From Aralia elata (Eukaryota; Streptophyta; Magnoliopsida; Apiales; Araliaceae), in NCBI GenBank assembly GCA_034770075.1, contig CM068385.1, forward strand, positions 73,834,272 to 73,898,271: a stretch of 64,000 nt of DNA. The letters run 5' to 3'. Below are positions 34,671 to 46,063 of the stretch, one piece after another; the stretch's first letter is position 1, and the number at the start of each line of letters is the position of its first letter. The notes under the pieces were generated by a model, which was not told the origin of the DNA, searched no databases, and was given only the letters and a program-made list of their open reading frames with translations. The translations under genes were made by a program, and so were the position numbers.

Positions 34671-35468
34671 TAACATAGAATCTAAAAAGTTTTGTCACGT
34701 TGTTTATTTTATAAAATGCGAACGACCTAAAATGAATAGTATTGTAAGGTAAAACAAAGTGTGTTGGTTTCCAATAGCCGAGTAGTTGGCCAACGTTAAG
34801 CTACGTTGTCCCGAACTATATAAGGCAAACGTAATAGATTTTAATTAAAGAATGATTTAAGATGTCTTAAGTTATGAGACATGAGCATCACGAGACTTTA
34901 GAATTAAAGTCTAATCTATAAACGAAGCTAAAAGAGAAATATACCGGGGTGTATATAGTTTAGTACATTATGTCAAGATATAAAACCCGAACATTGTGAA
35001 TTATAAAATAAGCTAGGATAAACTAATATAGCAATTATTTAAATTAAGGTAATAATATAGTAAATTGTATTTTACTATAAAAGCCATGTATTAGCTGTTT
35101 AAACTCCGAATTTGTGAGCAAAGTTAAAAGATATTTCTGAAATAGAATATAAATGGTTTAAGCTTCAAGATGTAAAATATTTACATCTTAATATATGTGT
35201 GACCCTTATTAAGGATTAAAATGAATAAGTTTCTAAAGAAACCCAGATTGGTTTTGAATAAAGTATAAATAATATTAATTTTTTTAACTAATATTTATGG
35301 ATAAAGAATATAAATGCATGTTTTGCGACATATTTAATTATCTAAATGTGTGTGCATGTAAATACACTTGTGTAGGATTTGTGGAGAGAAGTTAAGTTAA
35401 ATTTTAGCGGTAATCTCCAATCAAGGTAAGTTTCCTAAACTTGCTCAGATATTTATTCTGTGCAAGTT

Positions 35469-35473
35469 CCCTA
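35469..35473. other. Target-site duplication of element II (left copy)
   Basis: CCCTA directly before TGTTAGG at 35474. The identical right copy is at 46064-46068. The uninterrupted site, CCCTAACTCATAC, is visible in the other LARD-1 LTR at 28922. Confidence 0.95.
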
Positions 35474-37294
35474 TGTTAGGTTTGAATATGATGCGAACAT
35501 GCAATCAAAGTACATAAATAAAGCGGAAGCGCGATAAAATCGGATTTTAAAATTTTATACAAACCATCACCATGATCAATCTATGTGCTTAATTAATGAT
35601 ATAAACGAAAGAGATCGAGATAAAAATTATACCCTCGTAGAACCGTGCTTCCTCGAGTACAAGTTCACCTCCAATTCCTTCGCGTCCTCCTTGAATTCCA
35701 CCGACTAAATTCCTTTGCTTGATCAACGTTAGCCACCCAAGTGTTTGGCCTCTAGAGGTGATCCACCAAGGAAGAATAGTTATTCAAGAAGATGAGTGTT
35801 GGCAAAACCCTAGTTTCTATCTCTATAGAAATTATAAGTACTCTCCACAATCTAATGCAAGAGTGTGTAACCCTAATCTATGATAAGACTCCTCTTATTT
35901 ATAGATGTAGGAATAACCCTTCCCTAAACTATTTAGGATTAGGGTTTCTATTATAATTAAACTCCTTTAATTAATTATGCTCCTAATCCAATTAGGAATT
36001 CATGTGAGAGTACTTCTATTAATTAATTCTCAATCCCTATTAGGAATTAAATAATAGTAATAGTAATAATAATAATAAGACTCCTCTTATTAATTTATAT
36101 TTAATATTTCTAAAATATTAAATAATAAATATTAAGCTATTTAATTTATTCTATCTCCATAGACTAAATTAAATACACTTAACTTATTATTACAATTATG
36201 CCATTTACTTCTTAAATAAATATTTTTCTTTTGCGGTGTGACCCTTTAGGTTCTCCATATTAAACCGGTTGTGAATAAATCAATTAGAACAATTCTAATT
36301 ATATTTAAATAAATAAATTAAATTATTTAATTCATTTAAATAAATAATATTTATTCTACAATAAGGGTAAGCCCTCTTAGCGATCAACGACTTTCCAGAT
36401 AATATAGATTTCAACATTAATCATAAAAGAACCTTTCAGTGCATAGTTACCGTACAATTCAATCCTTCTACCATACAATGTCTCAATTAAATATAAGACA
36501 TGGAATTACTGTCAAGTCTTATTTTTATTTAATTATATGTATTTCGATTCCCAAATGCACAACTCTAAATAATGCAAATTAGAAACTCCTTTCTAATTTC
36601 ATTCTGCCTTGGCCAAGGACTACTGAGTTGTCATTTATCGAATCACATAGGACATTCACATCTTTTACTAGACGTGGTAGATTCTTTGTTGATCATTCAC
36701 TTATCTCCATGTACAACTTATTATGCCCAATCATACCCTTTGATATACCCTAAAGGTCTTAAGGGACATATCAAAGTATAACTCATCATACACAAGATAC
36801 TATGATGATCTTAAGTCCAAGGATCACTTGTACTACTATCACTATATGAATTCCTATTGACAGGCGAGTAAAACTCCATTAGGTATTCCTTAGCGAGCCA
36901 CGTTCAGTGAACTTATTCTCCAATAAGCACCTACATACTTGCTTTAGTGTCTCCACACAAATGATTATGAGATCAATCATCCCCTTCTTAAGAGCAAGCA
37001 ATGTATGTACTAATCTATCTGGATTCACTAATCCCCTTTTTAGTAATCCAACGATTAGGAACAATTTTAGTTTGTGAGCTATCTAGAATTTAGATCTCAT
37101 TAGCATGATCACCATCATGATTCTAAAAGTATTGCTCAAAACTATGGGTTTATCACATTTAATATAACATCACTATGTAGATAATATAAAATGCCTTTTA
37201 AGAAAATCAATTCTTTTATTAATAAATGAATAAGATTACAAAGTATATGCTACATCATATTAAATATGATTGGCTTGTGTGCATACTACTTTCA
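35474..37294 (-). mobile_element. 3' LTR of element II (1821 bp)
   Basis: TGTTAGG to CTTTCA, matching 44244-46063 along its length with scattered substitutions. The minus-strand TATA box lies near 35897-35904. Next to the polypurine tract GTGCAAGTGGGAGAT (minus). Confidence 0.93.
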
Positions 37295-37309
37295 ATCTCC
37301 CACTTGCAC

Positions 37310-37564
37310 TAAAACCAATAGCCATGGTATCTAATACCCATCTTCTCTAAGTGACGATCAAACTGCTGTTATGTTAAAGCTTTAGTAAATGGATCTGCAA
37401 TGTTGTCTTGAGAGTTCACACGCTCCAGAGTGTTATCTCCTCTTTCAATGATCTCTTTAATCAAATGAAACCGCCGCAACACGTGTTTGGATTTCTGATG
37501 AGATTTGGGTTCCTTAGCATGCGCAACAGCTCCGTTGTTGTCACAGAATAAAGGTACGACTCCT
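37310..37564 (-). pseudogene. Element II RNase H C-terminal fragment
   Basis: Downstream part of RNase H cut from the rest by the solo LTR. The minus strand encodes FCDNNGAVAHAKEPKSHQK and then HLIKEIIERGD and NIADPFTK-like residues, matching 52740-52960 in element III. It stops before the polypurine tract. The last five bases, CTCCT (37560-37564), are the left TSD of the solo LTR. Confidence 0.8.
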
Positions 37565-39252
37565 TGATGAGTGGGTTTTACATCTATGAATTGAGTACGT
37601 TTGGCTTGAAAATTTATGAGTTCTTAAGTATTTTAAGTTAGTATTAGGTATTTATAGTGTTTTTATGTTATTTTGTAGGAATGAGCAAGGAAACGCATTT
37701 CGAACATCTTTTGGAGTACAACATGCGAGCAAATACGAGAAGGGAAGATTGCAGGGCTTTTAACATTAAAATGGATGCATGTTCTTGGTTTGGAACTTGG
37801 ATTTTATTGTAGAACTACTCCTTAGCTTTCCGGAACATCTTGAATCACCCCAATCGGAGTTCGGATGCGAGAGTTATGACATTTTTATCAACAGATATCA
37901 AAGTTTGGAGTTGCCATTTACATAGCAGCTACTTGAAGCCCAATTGCGACCTTGATCTAGATAGAATCTTTCAATGCTCAAAGAATGAAAGTTGTAGATC
38001 TCATCGAGAGCTTCGATTTGAAAGGTGGCAGGCCTCGTAACTCCTCCCGGATCAAAAGTTATGACCATTTTACCAAGCGATGTTGCAGCAGAAATTGGAC
38101 TAGCGCGGTCGCGCCAGTTTCTAATTCATTTTGGGCGCGGCCGCGCCCAACACCAGAGAGGGGTCACGGCCAGACTTAGTTTTGACGCGTTTTTGCATGT
38201 TTTTGACTCCAAAGTGGATTGGGTTTCCTCCTAAGCTTGGGATTTGACTTATAACCTATAAATACATGATGTGAGGCATAGAATAGGGGAGATCTTGCTA
38301 CTTTTTGCTAACCCTAGATTTGAAGAAGGATTGAAGGCTTGAAACAAGAGATTATTACGAAGGAAGATCAAGATAGGAGGCTAAAGAGGATATCAAGGAT
38401 TTCTTCAAAAGAGTTTTTCCTTCCTTCTTTTATCTTTTTATTTTGTAATTCTTGGATGATGGTTTACTTGTGGATTATGGATTTTAATTCAATTATGAAC
38501 TAATTTCTTTTTAAGATTACAATGGAACTTATTGCGTAGCTTTTATTGATATGCTTCCTTGTTAATTATTATTGATTATTATCGGATTGTCTATTATGAT
38601 TTGTGATTAATTGCTTAATTGTTTGATCAACAATTACCGTGGTAATCTATATGAACTCGAGAGATGGATTATAGATTTAGACCTAATCATAATAACATGT
38701 GATTGTGTATTCTGCTGTCGATGGAATTCATGATTTGTGTTTAGGATAGAGATATACCTATACGCCGCATGTAATCTGAAAGAGAATCTGTGCTTTAAAT
38801 CCTTTTTAATTGTAATTCACATAGAGATATAGTGAATTAGTTAACTAGGGTGTTCATCTTAATTCTATCTTTTGTGGATTTAAGTTGATTCATTTATAAT
38901 ACATCGAGAGATAGTTATAAATATTGATGAGTTCTTGATTAATAATTCGGAATAATTAATATAATTTAATAGGAAGTGTATTAATTCAAGTGAAACATTA
39001 AGGGAAATTATAATCTTAAGCCTTTTTATCTGAATTCAATTCTTGGTATTTAGTAATTAGTTAGTTTAGTACTTTATTTTCAAAATTCAAAATCTTTTAT
39101 CGAATTGTTTAAATAAAATTAATTTGATTATGAGTTAGTATTTGGTAATTATTATTAAATAATTCTCTGTGGGTTCGACACTCTCTTATCACTTTATTAC
39201 TTGTTGATCGTGTACACTTGCACGTATTTATTGATTGGTAAATCGACAAACA
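37565..39252 (+). mobile_element. Solo LTR (1688 bp), Athila/Tat-like Ty3/gypsy
   Basis: TGATGAG (37565) to ...GACAAACA (39252) with perfect TSD CTCCT on both sides (37560-37564, 39253-39257). Removing it restores the sequence found at 52931 in element III. A TATA box (TATAAATA) is near 38258. The end CTGTGGGTTCGACACTCTCT followed by TACTTGTTGATCGTGTACAC resembles Athila/Tat/Ogre LTR ends as I recall them, supporting + orientation. It carries two GC palindromes (38102-38147) like those of the Copia-1 leader. Confidence 0.88.
38102..38147. repeat. GC palindrome pair in the Athila-like LTR
   Basis: AGCGC-GGTC-GCGCC at 38102-38115 and GGCGC-GGCC-GCGCC at 38134-38147, exactly 32 bp apart. The same arms, core types and spacing occur in the Copia-1 leaders (for example 7450 and 7482), although the two retrotransposon groups are unrelated. 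Confidence 0.75.
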
Positions 39253-39257
39253 CTCCT

Positions 39258-39874
39258 CTAATGCTAGGAACCATTCCAAGTTCAGTTACGAACTTCTTCA
39301 TCCAAACAGCTTCCTTTGCAGCTTCACTTGCAGCTATGTACTCTGCCTCTGTCACTGAATCAGCAACTGTTTGCTGCTTAAAACTTTTCCAACTCACTGC
39401 GGCACCGTTTAAGGTAAACACGTACCCTGAAACGAATTTACTATCATCTTGGTTCGTTTGAAAACTTGAGTCTGTATAGCCCTCTAGTTTCAATTCAGAC
39501 CCACCGTAGACAAGAAATACATCCTTAGTTCTTCTCAAGTACTTTAGGATGTTTTTCACTGCCTTCCAGTGCTCTTCTCCTAGATTTGACTGATATCTGC
39601 TTGTTACACTAAGTGCATGAGCGACATCTGGTCTAGTACATATCATACCGTATATGATAGATCCTATTGTTAAAGCATAAGGAATCTTACTCATTCGGTC
39701 TCTCTCCTCAGGTGTCTTTGGAGCCTGTTTCTTGGAGAGATGTATTCCATGGCTCATCGACATAAGACCTCTCTTGGAATCTTCCATGCTAAACTTCTTT
39801 AGCGTCGAGTCAATGTACTTTCCTTGGGTCAAGCCCAGCATCCTTTTAGATCGACTGTAGCATAGGAACATCAT
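39258..39874 (-). pseudogene. Element II RT C-terminus and RNase H N-terminal part
   Basis: Open frame with RT thumb/connection and RNase H sequence: DSTLKKFSMEDSKRGLMSMS, CTRPDVAHALSVTSRYQSN, then SVTEAEYIAASEAAKEAVWM, the TEAEY box holding an RNase H catalytic Glu. It ends in SIRGV where the solo LTR begins. The further residues of the frame (FVDLPINKY...) are encoded by the inserted LTR and are not part of the protein. The upstream side is out of frame with the RT because of an 86-bp deletion at about 39857. Confidence 0.85.
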
Positions 39875-41153
39875 TCCCTATCAGTAATATATCATCAACA
39901 TATAATACAAGGAATGAAACAGCGCTCCCACTAACCTTCTTGTACACACAAGATTCATCCTCATTTTTGATAAAATCAAACTTTTTGATTATCTCATCAA
40001 AACGGATGTTCCATTTTCGAGAAGTTTGCTTCAATCCATAAATGGATCGTTGTAGCTTACAGACTTGGTTTGTTCCAACCGTTGAAACAAAACCCTCTGG
40101 CTGTATCATATATACATTCTCCTCAAGCTCTCCATTGAGGAAGGCCGTTTTCACGTCCATTTGCCAGATTTCGTAGTCATAATAAGCTGCAATTGCAAGT
40201 AAAATCTGAATGGACTTGAGCATAGCTACTGGGGAGAAGGTTTCATCATAGTCAACTCCTTGTCTTTGTTTGAAACCTTTTGCAACCAGTCGGGCCTTAT
40301 AGGTCTCTACCTTGCCATCTGCTCCAGTCTTTCTCTTAAAGACCCATTTACACCCAATAGGCTTTATGCCCTCAGGTGGTGAAACCAAAGTCCATACTTG
40401 GTTTTCATACATGGAGTCCATCTCGGATTTCATGGCTTCTAGCCATTTCTCTGAGTCTTCACTACTCATAGCCTCTTCGTAAGTCAATGGATCATCATCA
40501 TCTATGATGCGTACCTCATCATCATCCTCTATGATGAATCCATACCTATCAGGTATCTTCGGTACTCTTCCAGATTTACGAATAGGTTGTGGTACAGTAT
40601 GTTCTTCTACTTGGTCAGGTACCTGACTTTGATCCGTAGTATTTTGTGGTTCTTGAACTTCTTCAAGATATATCTTACTCCCACTGACCCCTTGAAGGAT
40701 AAACTCCTTTTCCAAGAAGGCAGCGTGTTTCGCAACAAATACCTTTTGATCAGTAGGATGATAGAAATAATATCCTAAACTTTCTTTAGGATATCCCATA
40801 AATCTACACTTGTCGGATCTAGTCTTCAGCTTATCATGCTCAAACCTTTTGACATAAGCTGGACAACCCCAAGTCTTAACATGCTTAAGACTAGGTTTCC
40901 TCCCTGTCCATATTTTATATGGGGTCTTTGGGACGGATTTGGTAGGTACCTTGTTAAGTAGGTATGCAGCCGTTTCTAGGGCATAACCCCAGAAGGATAC
41001 TGGAAGGTCGGTAAAGCTCATCATGGAACGAACCATGTCCAATAATGTTTGATTTCTCCTTTCAGATACACCATTCAACTGTGGCGTCCCTGGTGGAGTC
41101 CATTGTGAGATTATATCATTTTCTTTGAGACAATTGAGAAACTCATTGGTCAA
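39846..41153 (-). pseudogene. Element II integrase C-terminus and reverse transcriptase
   Basis: 435-codon open frame, the longest RT piece in the window. It starts in the integrase core (PQLNGVSERRNQ, with the catalytic Glu) and continues through GKxP/acidic linker residues (GRVPKIPDRYG, EDDDEVRIIDDDD). The RT follows: GCKWVFKRKTGADGKVETYK, KARLVAKGFKQRQGVDYDET, AFLNGELEENVYM and the intact catalytic YVDD in LVLYVDDILLIGND. It copies element RNA into cDNA in the virus-like particle. The frame ends at the 86-bp deletion. Sequence quality suggests fairly recent activity. Confidence 0.9.
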
Positions 41154-41219
41154 GTATTCCCCTCCTCGATCCGATCGAAGAATCTTAATACTCTTACCAG
41201 TTTGCTTCTCTACTTCACT

Positions 41220-41891
41220 TTAGAATTCTTTGAACTTTTCAAACAATTCAGATTTGTATTTCATTAAATACACATATCTAAATCTAGAATGATCATTAGT
41301 GAAAGTAATAAAATAAGAATACATTCTTCGTGCATTCGTTGTCATAGGTCCACATACGTCTGTGTGTACCAATGCTAACAACTCTGTAACTCTTTCTCCT
41401 TTTCCACTAAAAGGGGATTTAGTCATCTTACCCATGAGACAAGATTCACAAGTTGGATATGATTCGTAATCAGATAGCTCTAAAAGCCCATCTTTATGCA
41501 ACTTGGATAATCTTGTTTCATTAATATGACCGAGTCTACAATGCCACATAAAGGTATAATTAACATCATCTCTTTTTCTTTTCTTTGTTTGTTCAATTTG
41601 AAGTATATTTTCATGCAAGTCAAGTATGTAAAGTCCATTCAGTAGATTGCCAACACCATATAAAACATTTTTATTATAAATAGAACAACTATTATTCTTT
41701 ATTATAATATCAAAACCATCCATATCCAATACAGAAATTGAAATAATGTTTCTAATGAGTGTCGAAACATAATAACAATTATTTAAACTAATGAACTTGC
41801 CCGAAGGCAGTGCTAAACAATAAGTCCCTACAGCTAATGCAGCAACCTTTGCTCCATTTTCCACTCGCAGGACGACTTCATCCTTGTTCAA
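41220..41891 (-). pseudogene. Element II protease end and integrase N-terminal/core part
   Basis: 223-codon frame. It holds the GAG-pre-integrase zinc-binding HHCC region (MWHCRLGHINETRL ... CESCLMGK) and the first catalytic Asp of the core in VHTDVCGPM. The second Asp (SDRGGEYL) lies just beyond a stop at about 41220 and the Glu is in the next frame, so all three DDE residues exist but in broken frames. Integrase inserts the cDNA; the 5-bp TSDs fit copia integrases. Start codon here is internal, not a true start. Confidence 0.85.
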
Positions 41892-41909
41892 CTTTCTACT
41901 TCTGCTTAG

Positions 41910-42230
41910 TCACTGCATATTATTACATATGTGAGAACTATAGCCGGTATCCAATACCCAAGTAAAATTTTGACTTTCAGAAAAATTAATTTCAATCATG
42001 AACAAACCTAGATCGGAAGTCGAAGCTTCTCCAAGCTTCTTTTGGTCCGCAAGATACTCCTTGCAGTTCCTCTTCCAGTGTCCCGGCTTATTGCAATGGT
42101 AGAAAATTCCTTTGCTATCTGGATCAGGTTTCTTTTTATCCTTTCTCTTCGCCTTGCCCTTAGCCTTCTTGTTTTTCTTCTTTTCAGAAGATGCCTTGGG
42201 CCTCTTCCTTTTCTTGGAAGAATCATCCAC
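41910..42230 (-). pseudogene. Element II Gag zinc knuckle and protease start
   Basis: A basic run (KKRKRPKASSEKKKNKKAKG) is followed by the CCHC knuckle FYHCNKPGHWKRNC, where the first Cys is replaced by Phe (element III keeps CYHC). Then the protease motif WVLDTGYSSHIC with the DTG catalytic triplet intact. Separated from Gag by a TAA where element III has a Gln codon, and ended by a stop before SRSRKLNKDE. Confidence 0.85.
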
Positions 42231-42239
42231 TAGTAAGAC

Positions 42240-42887
42240 TTAGTTCTTGTTGGATGAGAAGTGACCTTCAGCAGTTTTCAACATGTTAAGTAACTTAGGC
42301 AAGCTGACGTCCAACTTATTCATGTGAAAATTCACAACAAATTGTGAGAAGGTGTCCGAGAGTGACTGCAAGATCAAATCTTGGCTTAACTCCCCATCCA
42401 TCAAGAACCCAAGTTGTCCAAGTTGTTCAATCAGATTGATCATCTTAAGGACATGAGTCTCAACAGTAGTGCCCTCAGTCATACGAGATCGGAAGAGCTC
42501 CTTAGATATCTGATATCTAGCAGTCCTACTTTGCTCATCATACAACTCTTTGAGGTGCAGCAATATAGTAGGAGCATCCATAGTTTCATGCTGACGCTGA
42601 AGCTCGTTACTCATAGATGCGAGCATGATGCATTGAGCCAAGATTGCATCATATTGCCACTTTCTGAAAGTAGCAATCTCTTCCTCAGAGGCTGTTTCTG
42701 CAACATTTGCAGGGACTGGCGAATTTAGGACATAAGAAATCTTTTCAGCAGTGAGAATAATTCTCAGATTCCTTAACCAGTCCGTGTAATTCGGTCCGGT
42801 CAGTTTGTTGGCATCAAGTATGTTACGCAGTGATAGTGAGTTTGACATTTTTAAATTCTGCATGTGAAATAGACAACATTTTAGCAT
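42240..42887 (-). pseudogene. Element II Gag (nucleocapsid precursor), N-terminal 215 codons
   Basis: Capsid-like Gag: SNSLSLRNILDANKLTGPNY, TDWLRNLRIILTAEK and a helical region rich in Leu and Glu, equivalent to element III residues 1-215. The conserved Met at 42846-42848 (MSNSLSLR) is the likelier start. The in-frame Met at 42887 lies in sequence with no coding character in element I. Ends at TAA (42240-42242), a substitution of a CAA codon. Gag would package element RNA. Confidence 0.88.
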
Positions 42888-43045
42888 ATATTCATTTAAT
42901 TAATTACCAAAATAAATTAGGTCTTTATTTTAAATTGGTATCTCTCACTTTTTCATCAAACTATATTACCCTCGTTATATAGTTCGGCAATTTTAATTAA
43001 AGATTTGCTAGTGAGATTAAGGATCCTATTTCAAATGTATATAGC

Positions 43046-43339
43046 CTTGTGGTGACACAACAACGATATATAAATAAATAGGTAGACAACTATTGTCAAT
43101 TACATCACTATGTAACTCCTTGTATTTTGCCTCTTAGATTATTTTGATCTAGTGGTGACACATCCGAATCAAAATTATCCAAGTTAAGTCCATCCTAGCA
43201 CTTCCATATATGTGAAGAGAAAAATACCGTCCTTGTGGTGACACAATAAAACAGTAATGTTCAATTCCTTAATAAGCATCAAATGTGATAAAGCAACATC
43301 TTAAATAATTAATACTTGCCTTGTGGTGACACAACAAAC
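43046..43339 (-). repeat. Four dispersed GTG-n-CAC inverted repeats (element II version)
   Basis: Sites 43046-43065, 43149-43166, 43232-43250 and 43320-43339 all read GTG-GTGA-CAC; three have arms TTGTG/CACAA. Spacing is 103, 83 and 88 bp. Sequence between the sites is nearly identical to elements I and III. Only the motif centre changes, and it changes at all four sites. Confidence 0.75.
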
Positions 43340-44007
43340 TCATATTAAACATTTAATACTCTATTGCTTTACCATGCTAGAAGGCGACGTTCGATATTCC
43401 AAATATCTTTGAACGCTTAGGACTTAATATGATTTCTTTGAGGGGTTTATTATTAATAGTCTCATCTTGTTTAGCGCGCATGCACACATATATATAAAAT
43501 ACGCGTCATATTATTTTACATGCGAAACATGTTGGATAATATATAATATATATAGTAAGCATGCACATATAGAATATTATATTCTACCCAGATTGATTAT
43601 GGACTTTTATTCTAGTTTGGTTCACTAGAGCCACCAAGTGAACCAAAAGGTCAAACCTAGGGTGCAAGAATTAAATTTAAATATAACTATTACATTTAAA
43701 CCCGGGCTCCAATACAAACGGGTCTTCAAGCGCTACTTGCTCCTTTGTCTCTAATTCTTCAAAAATTAATTCTAACTGGTCCTATTACATAAACTATTTA
43801 CAATAAATAGAAACCTTGATCAGCAGTCAAGGGGAAGTACATAAGAGGGAGATAGAATTTGCATTAAGACAAATTAGAGAAGACGAGGTACGCAGACCCC
43901 ATTTATAAAAACGCATACATTTAAGCATCCTTATTTTAAACTTATATCAATTAAATAAACTATTTATTTTAATTGAAGGAAAAATTATTTTTCGGATTCT
44001 GCTGTCC

Positions 44008-44127
44008 GGCGCAGCTGCGCCCAGAATGAACTGGGAAACGGCACAACTGCGCTGAACCCCAGAAACGACTTTCTGGGTTTGGGCGCAGCTGCGCTCCAGA
44101 ATGAACTGGAAACGGCGCAGCTGCGCC
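44008..44127 (-). repeat. Four GC-rich palindromes, AGCT core (element II version)
   Basis: Sites 44008-44021, 44040-44053, 44082-44095 and 44114-44127. Three are GGCGC-AGCT-GCGC and the second is GGCAC-AACT-GCGC. Spacing is 32, 42 and 32 bp, as in element I, whose cores are GGCC. Confidence 0.75.
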
Positions 44128-44229
44128 GCGTAACAGATTCAGAAAAAACAGATTCTGCCCAAAAATTTCGATCCAATCGCATACCATACACACATGAAAT
44201 TATCAAAATCGATAATTAGCACAAGATTA

Positions 44230-44242
44230 GGCTCTGATACCA
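44230..44242 (-). other. Primer-binding site of element II
   Basis: TGGTATCAGAGCC on the minus strand, one base from the 5' LTR edge at 44244. Complementary to initiator Met tRNA. Confidence 0.92.
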
Positions 44243-44243
44243 C

Positions 44244-46063
44244 TGTTAGGTTTGTATATGACGTGAACATGTAATCAAATTACATAAATTAAGCGGAAGC
44301 GCGATAAAATCGGATTTTAAAATTTTATACAAACCATCACCATGATCAATCTATGTGCTCAATTAACGATATAAACGAAAGAGATAGAGATAAAAATTAT
44401 ACCCTCGTAGAACCGTGCTTCCTCGGGTACAAGTTCACCTCAAATTCCTTCGCGTCCTCCTTGAATTCCACCGACTAAATTCCTTTGCTTGATCAACGTT
44501 AGCCACCTAAGTGTTTGGCCTCTAAAGGTGATCCACCAAGGAAGAATAGTTATTCAAGAAGATGGGTGTTGACAAAACCCTAATTTCTATCTCTATAAAA
44601 ATTGTAAGTACTCTCCACAATCTAATGCAAGAGTGTGTAACCCTAATCTATGATAAGACTCCTCTTATTTATAGATGTAGGAATAACCCTTCCCTAAACT
44701 ATTTAGGATTAGAGTTTCTATTATTATTAAACTCCTTTAATTAATTATGCTCCTAATCCAATTAGGAATTCATGTGAGAGTACTTCTATTAATTAATTCC
44801 CAATCCCTATTAGGAATTAAATAATAGTAATAGTAATAACAATAATAAGACTCCTCTTATTAATTTATATTTAATATTTTCAAAATATTAAATAATAAAT
44901 ATTAAGCTATTTAATTTATTCTATCTCCATAGACTAAATTAAATACACTTAACTTATTATTACAATTATGCCATTTACTTCTTAAATAAATATTTTCCTT
45001 TTGCGGTGTGACCCTTTAGGTTCTCCATATTAAACCGGTTGTGAACAAATCAATTAGAACAATTCTAATTATATTTAAATAAATAAATTAAACTATTTAA
45101 TTCATTTAAATAAATAATATTTATTCTACAATAAGGGTAAGCCCTCTTAGCGATCAACGACTTTCCAGATAATATAGATTTCAACATTAATCACAAAAGA
45201 ACCTTTCAGTGCATAGTTACCGTACAATTCAATCCTTCAACCATACAATGTCCCAATTAAATATAAGACATGGAATTACTGTCAAGTCTTATTTTATTTA
45301 ATTATATGTATTTCGATTCCCAAATGCACAACTCTAAATAATGCAAATTAGAAACTCCTTTCTAATTTCATTCTGCCTTGGCCAAGGACTACTGAGTTGT
45401 CATTTATCGAATCACATAGGACATTCACATCTTTTACTAGACGTGGTAGATTCTTTATTGATCATTCACCTATCTCCATGTACAACTTATTATACCCAAT
45501 CATACCCTTTGATATACCCTAAAGGTCTTAAGGGACATGTCAAAGTATAACTCATCATACACAAGATACTATGATGATCTCAAGTCCAAGGATCACTTGT
45601 ACTACTATCACTATAGGAATTCCTATTGACAGGCGAGTAAAATTCCATTAGGTATTCCTTAGCGAGCCACATTCAGTGAACTTATTCTCCAATAAGCACC
45701 TATATACTTGCTTTAGTGTCTCCACACAAATGATTATGAGATTAATCATCCTCTTCTTAAGAGCAAGCAACGTATGTACTAATCTATCCGGATTCACTAA
45801 TCCCCTTTTTAGTAATCTAACGATTATGAACGATTTTAGTTTGTGAGCTATCTAGAATTTAGATCTCATTAGCATAATCACCATCATGATTCTAAAAGCA
45901 TTGCTCGAAACTATGGGTTTATCACATTTAATATAACAACACTATGTAGATAATATAAAATGCCTTTTAAGAAAATCTATTCTTTTATTAATAAATAAAT
46001 AAGATTACAAAGTATATGCTACATCATATCAAATATGATTGGCTTGTGTGCATACTACTTTTA
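44244..46063 (-). mobile_element. 5' LTR of element II (1820 bp)
   Basis: TGTTAGG (44244) to ...CTACTTTTA (46063). The terminal CA has become TA (on this strand, TTTCA became TTTTA). It is followed by the TSD CCCTA. The TATA box on the minus strand is near 44665-44672. Otherwise closely matches 35474-37294. Confidence 0.93.

Larger units (their letters stand above)
31942..35473 (+). mobile_element. 3' LTR of LARD-1, first part
   Basis: Copies 25430-28926 of the 5' LTR with few differences, including an extra segment near 34243-34275 that contains CTGACT-TTAG-AGTCAG. It is interrupted after CCCTA (35469-35473) by element II and resumes at 46064. Joined length, leaving out one TSD copy, is about 4.19 kb, matching the 5' LTR. 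Confidence 0.9.
42888..44229 (-). other. 5' leader of element II
   Basis: 1.34-kb non-coding leader. It lacks most of the AT hairpin array of element I. It holds four GTG/CAC inverted repeats (43046-43339) and four GC palindromes (44008-44127). ORFs at 43969-44206 are read through the GC palindromes and are not genes. Confidence 0.7.
35474..46063 (-). mobile_element. Copia-1 element II, Ty1/copia LTR retrotransposon
   Basis: Minus-strand element with 3' LTR 35474-37294, polypurine tract 37295-37309, Pol and Gag remnants 37310-42887, leader 42888-44229, primer-binding site 44230-44242 and 5' LTR 44244-46063. It has a perfect 5-bp TSD, CCCTA. RNase H is split by the solo LTR at 37565-39252. 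Of the three Copia-1 copies it keeps the most complete integrase catalytic residues. Stops at the Gag end and in protease and integrase, plus an 86-bp RT deletion, make it non-autonomous. Confidence 0.93.

Noticed and set aside
36572..36781. Conserved 69-codon ORF (MQIRNSFLISFCLGQGLL...) repeated at 45341, 59345 and antisense at 166-375
   Set aside because: It recurs because it lies in every Copia-1 LTR. It is antisense to element transcription, has no known domain, and changes among copies without a coding pattern.
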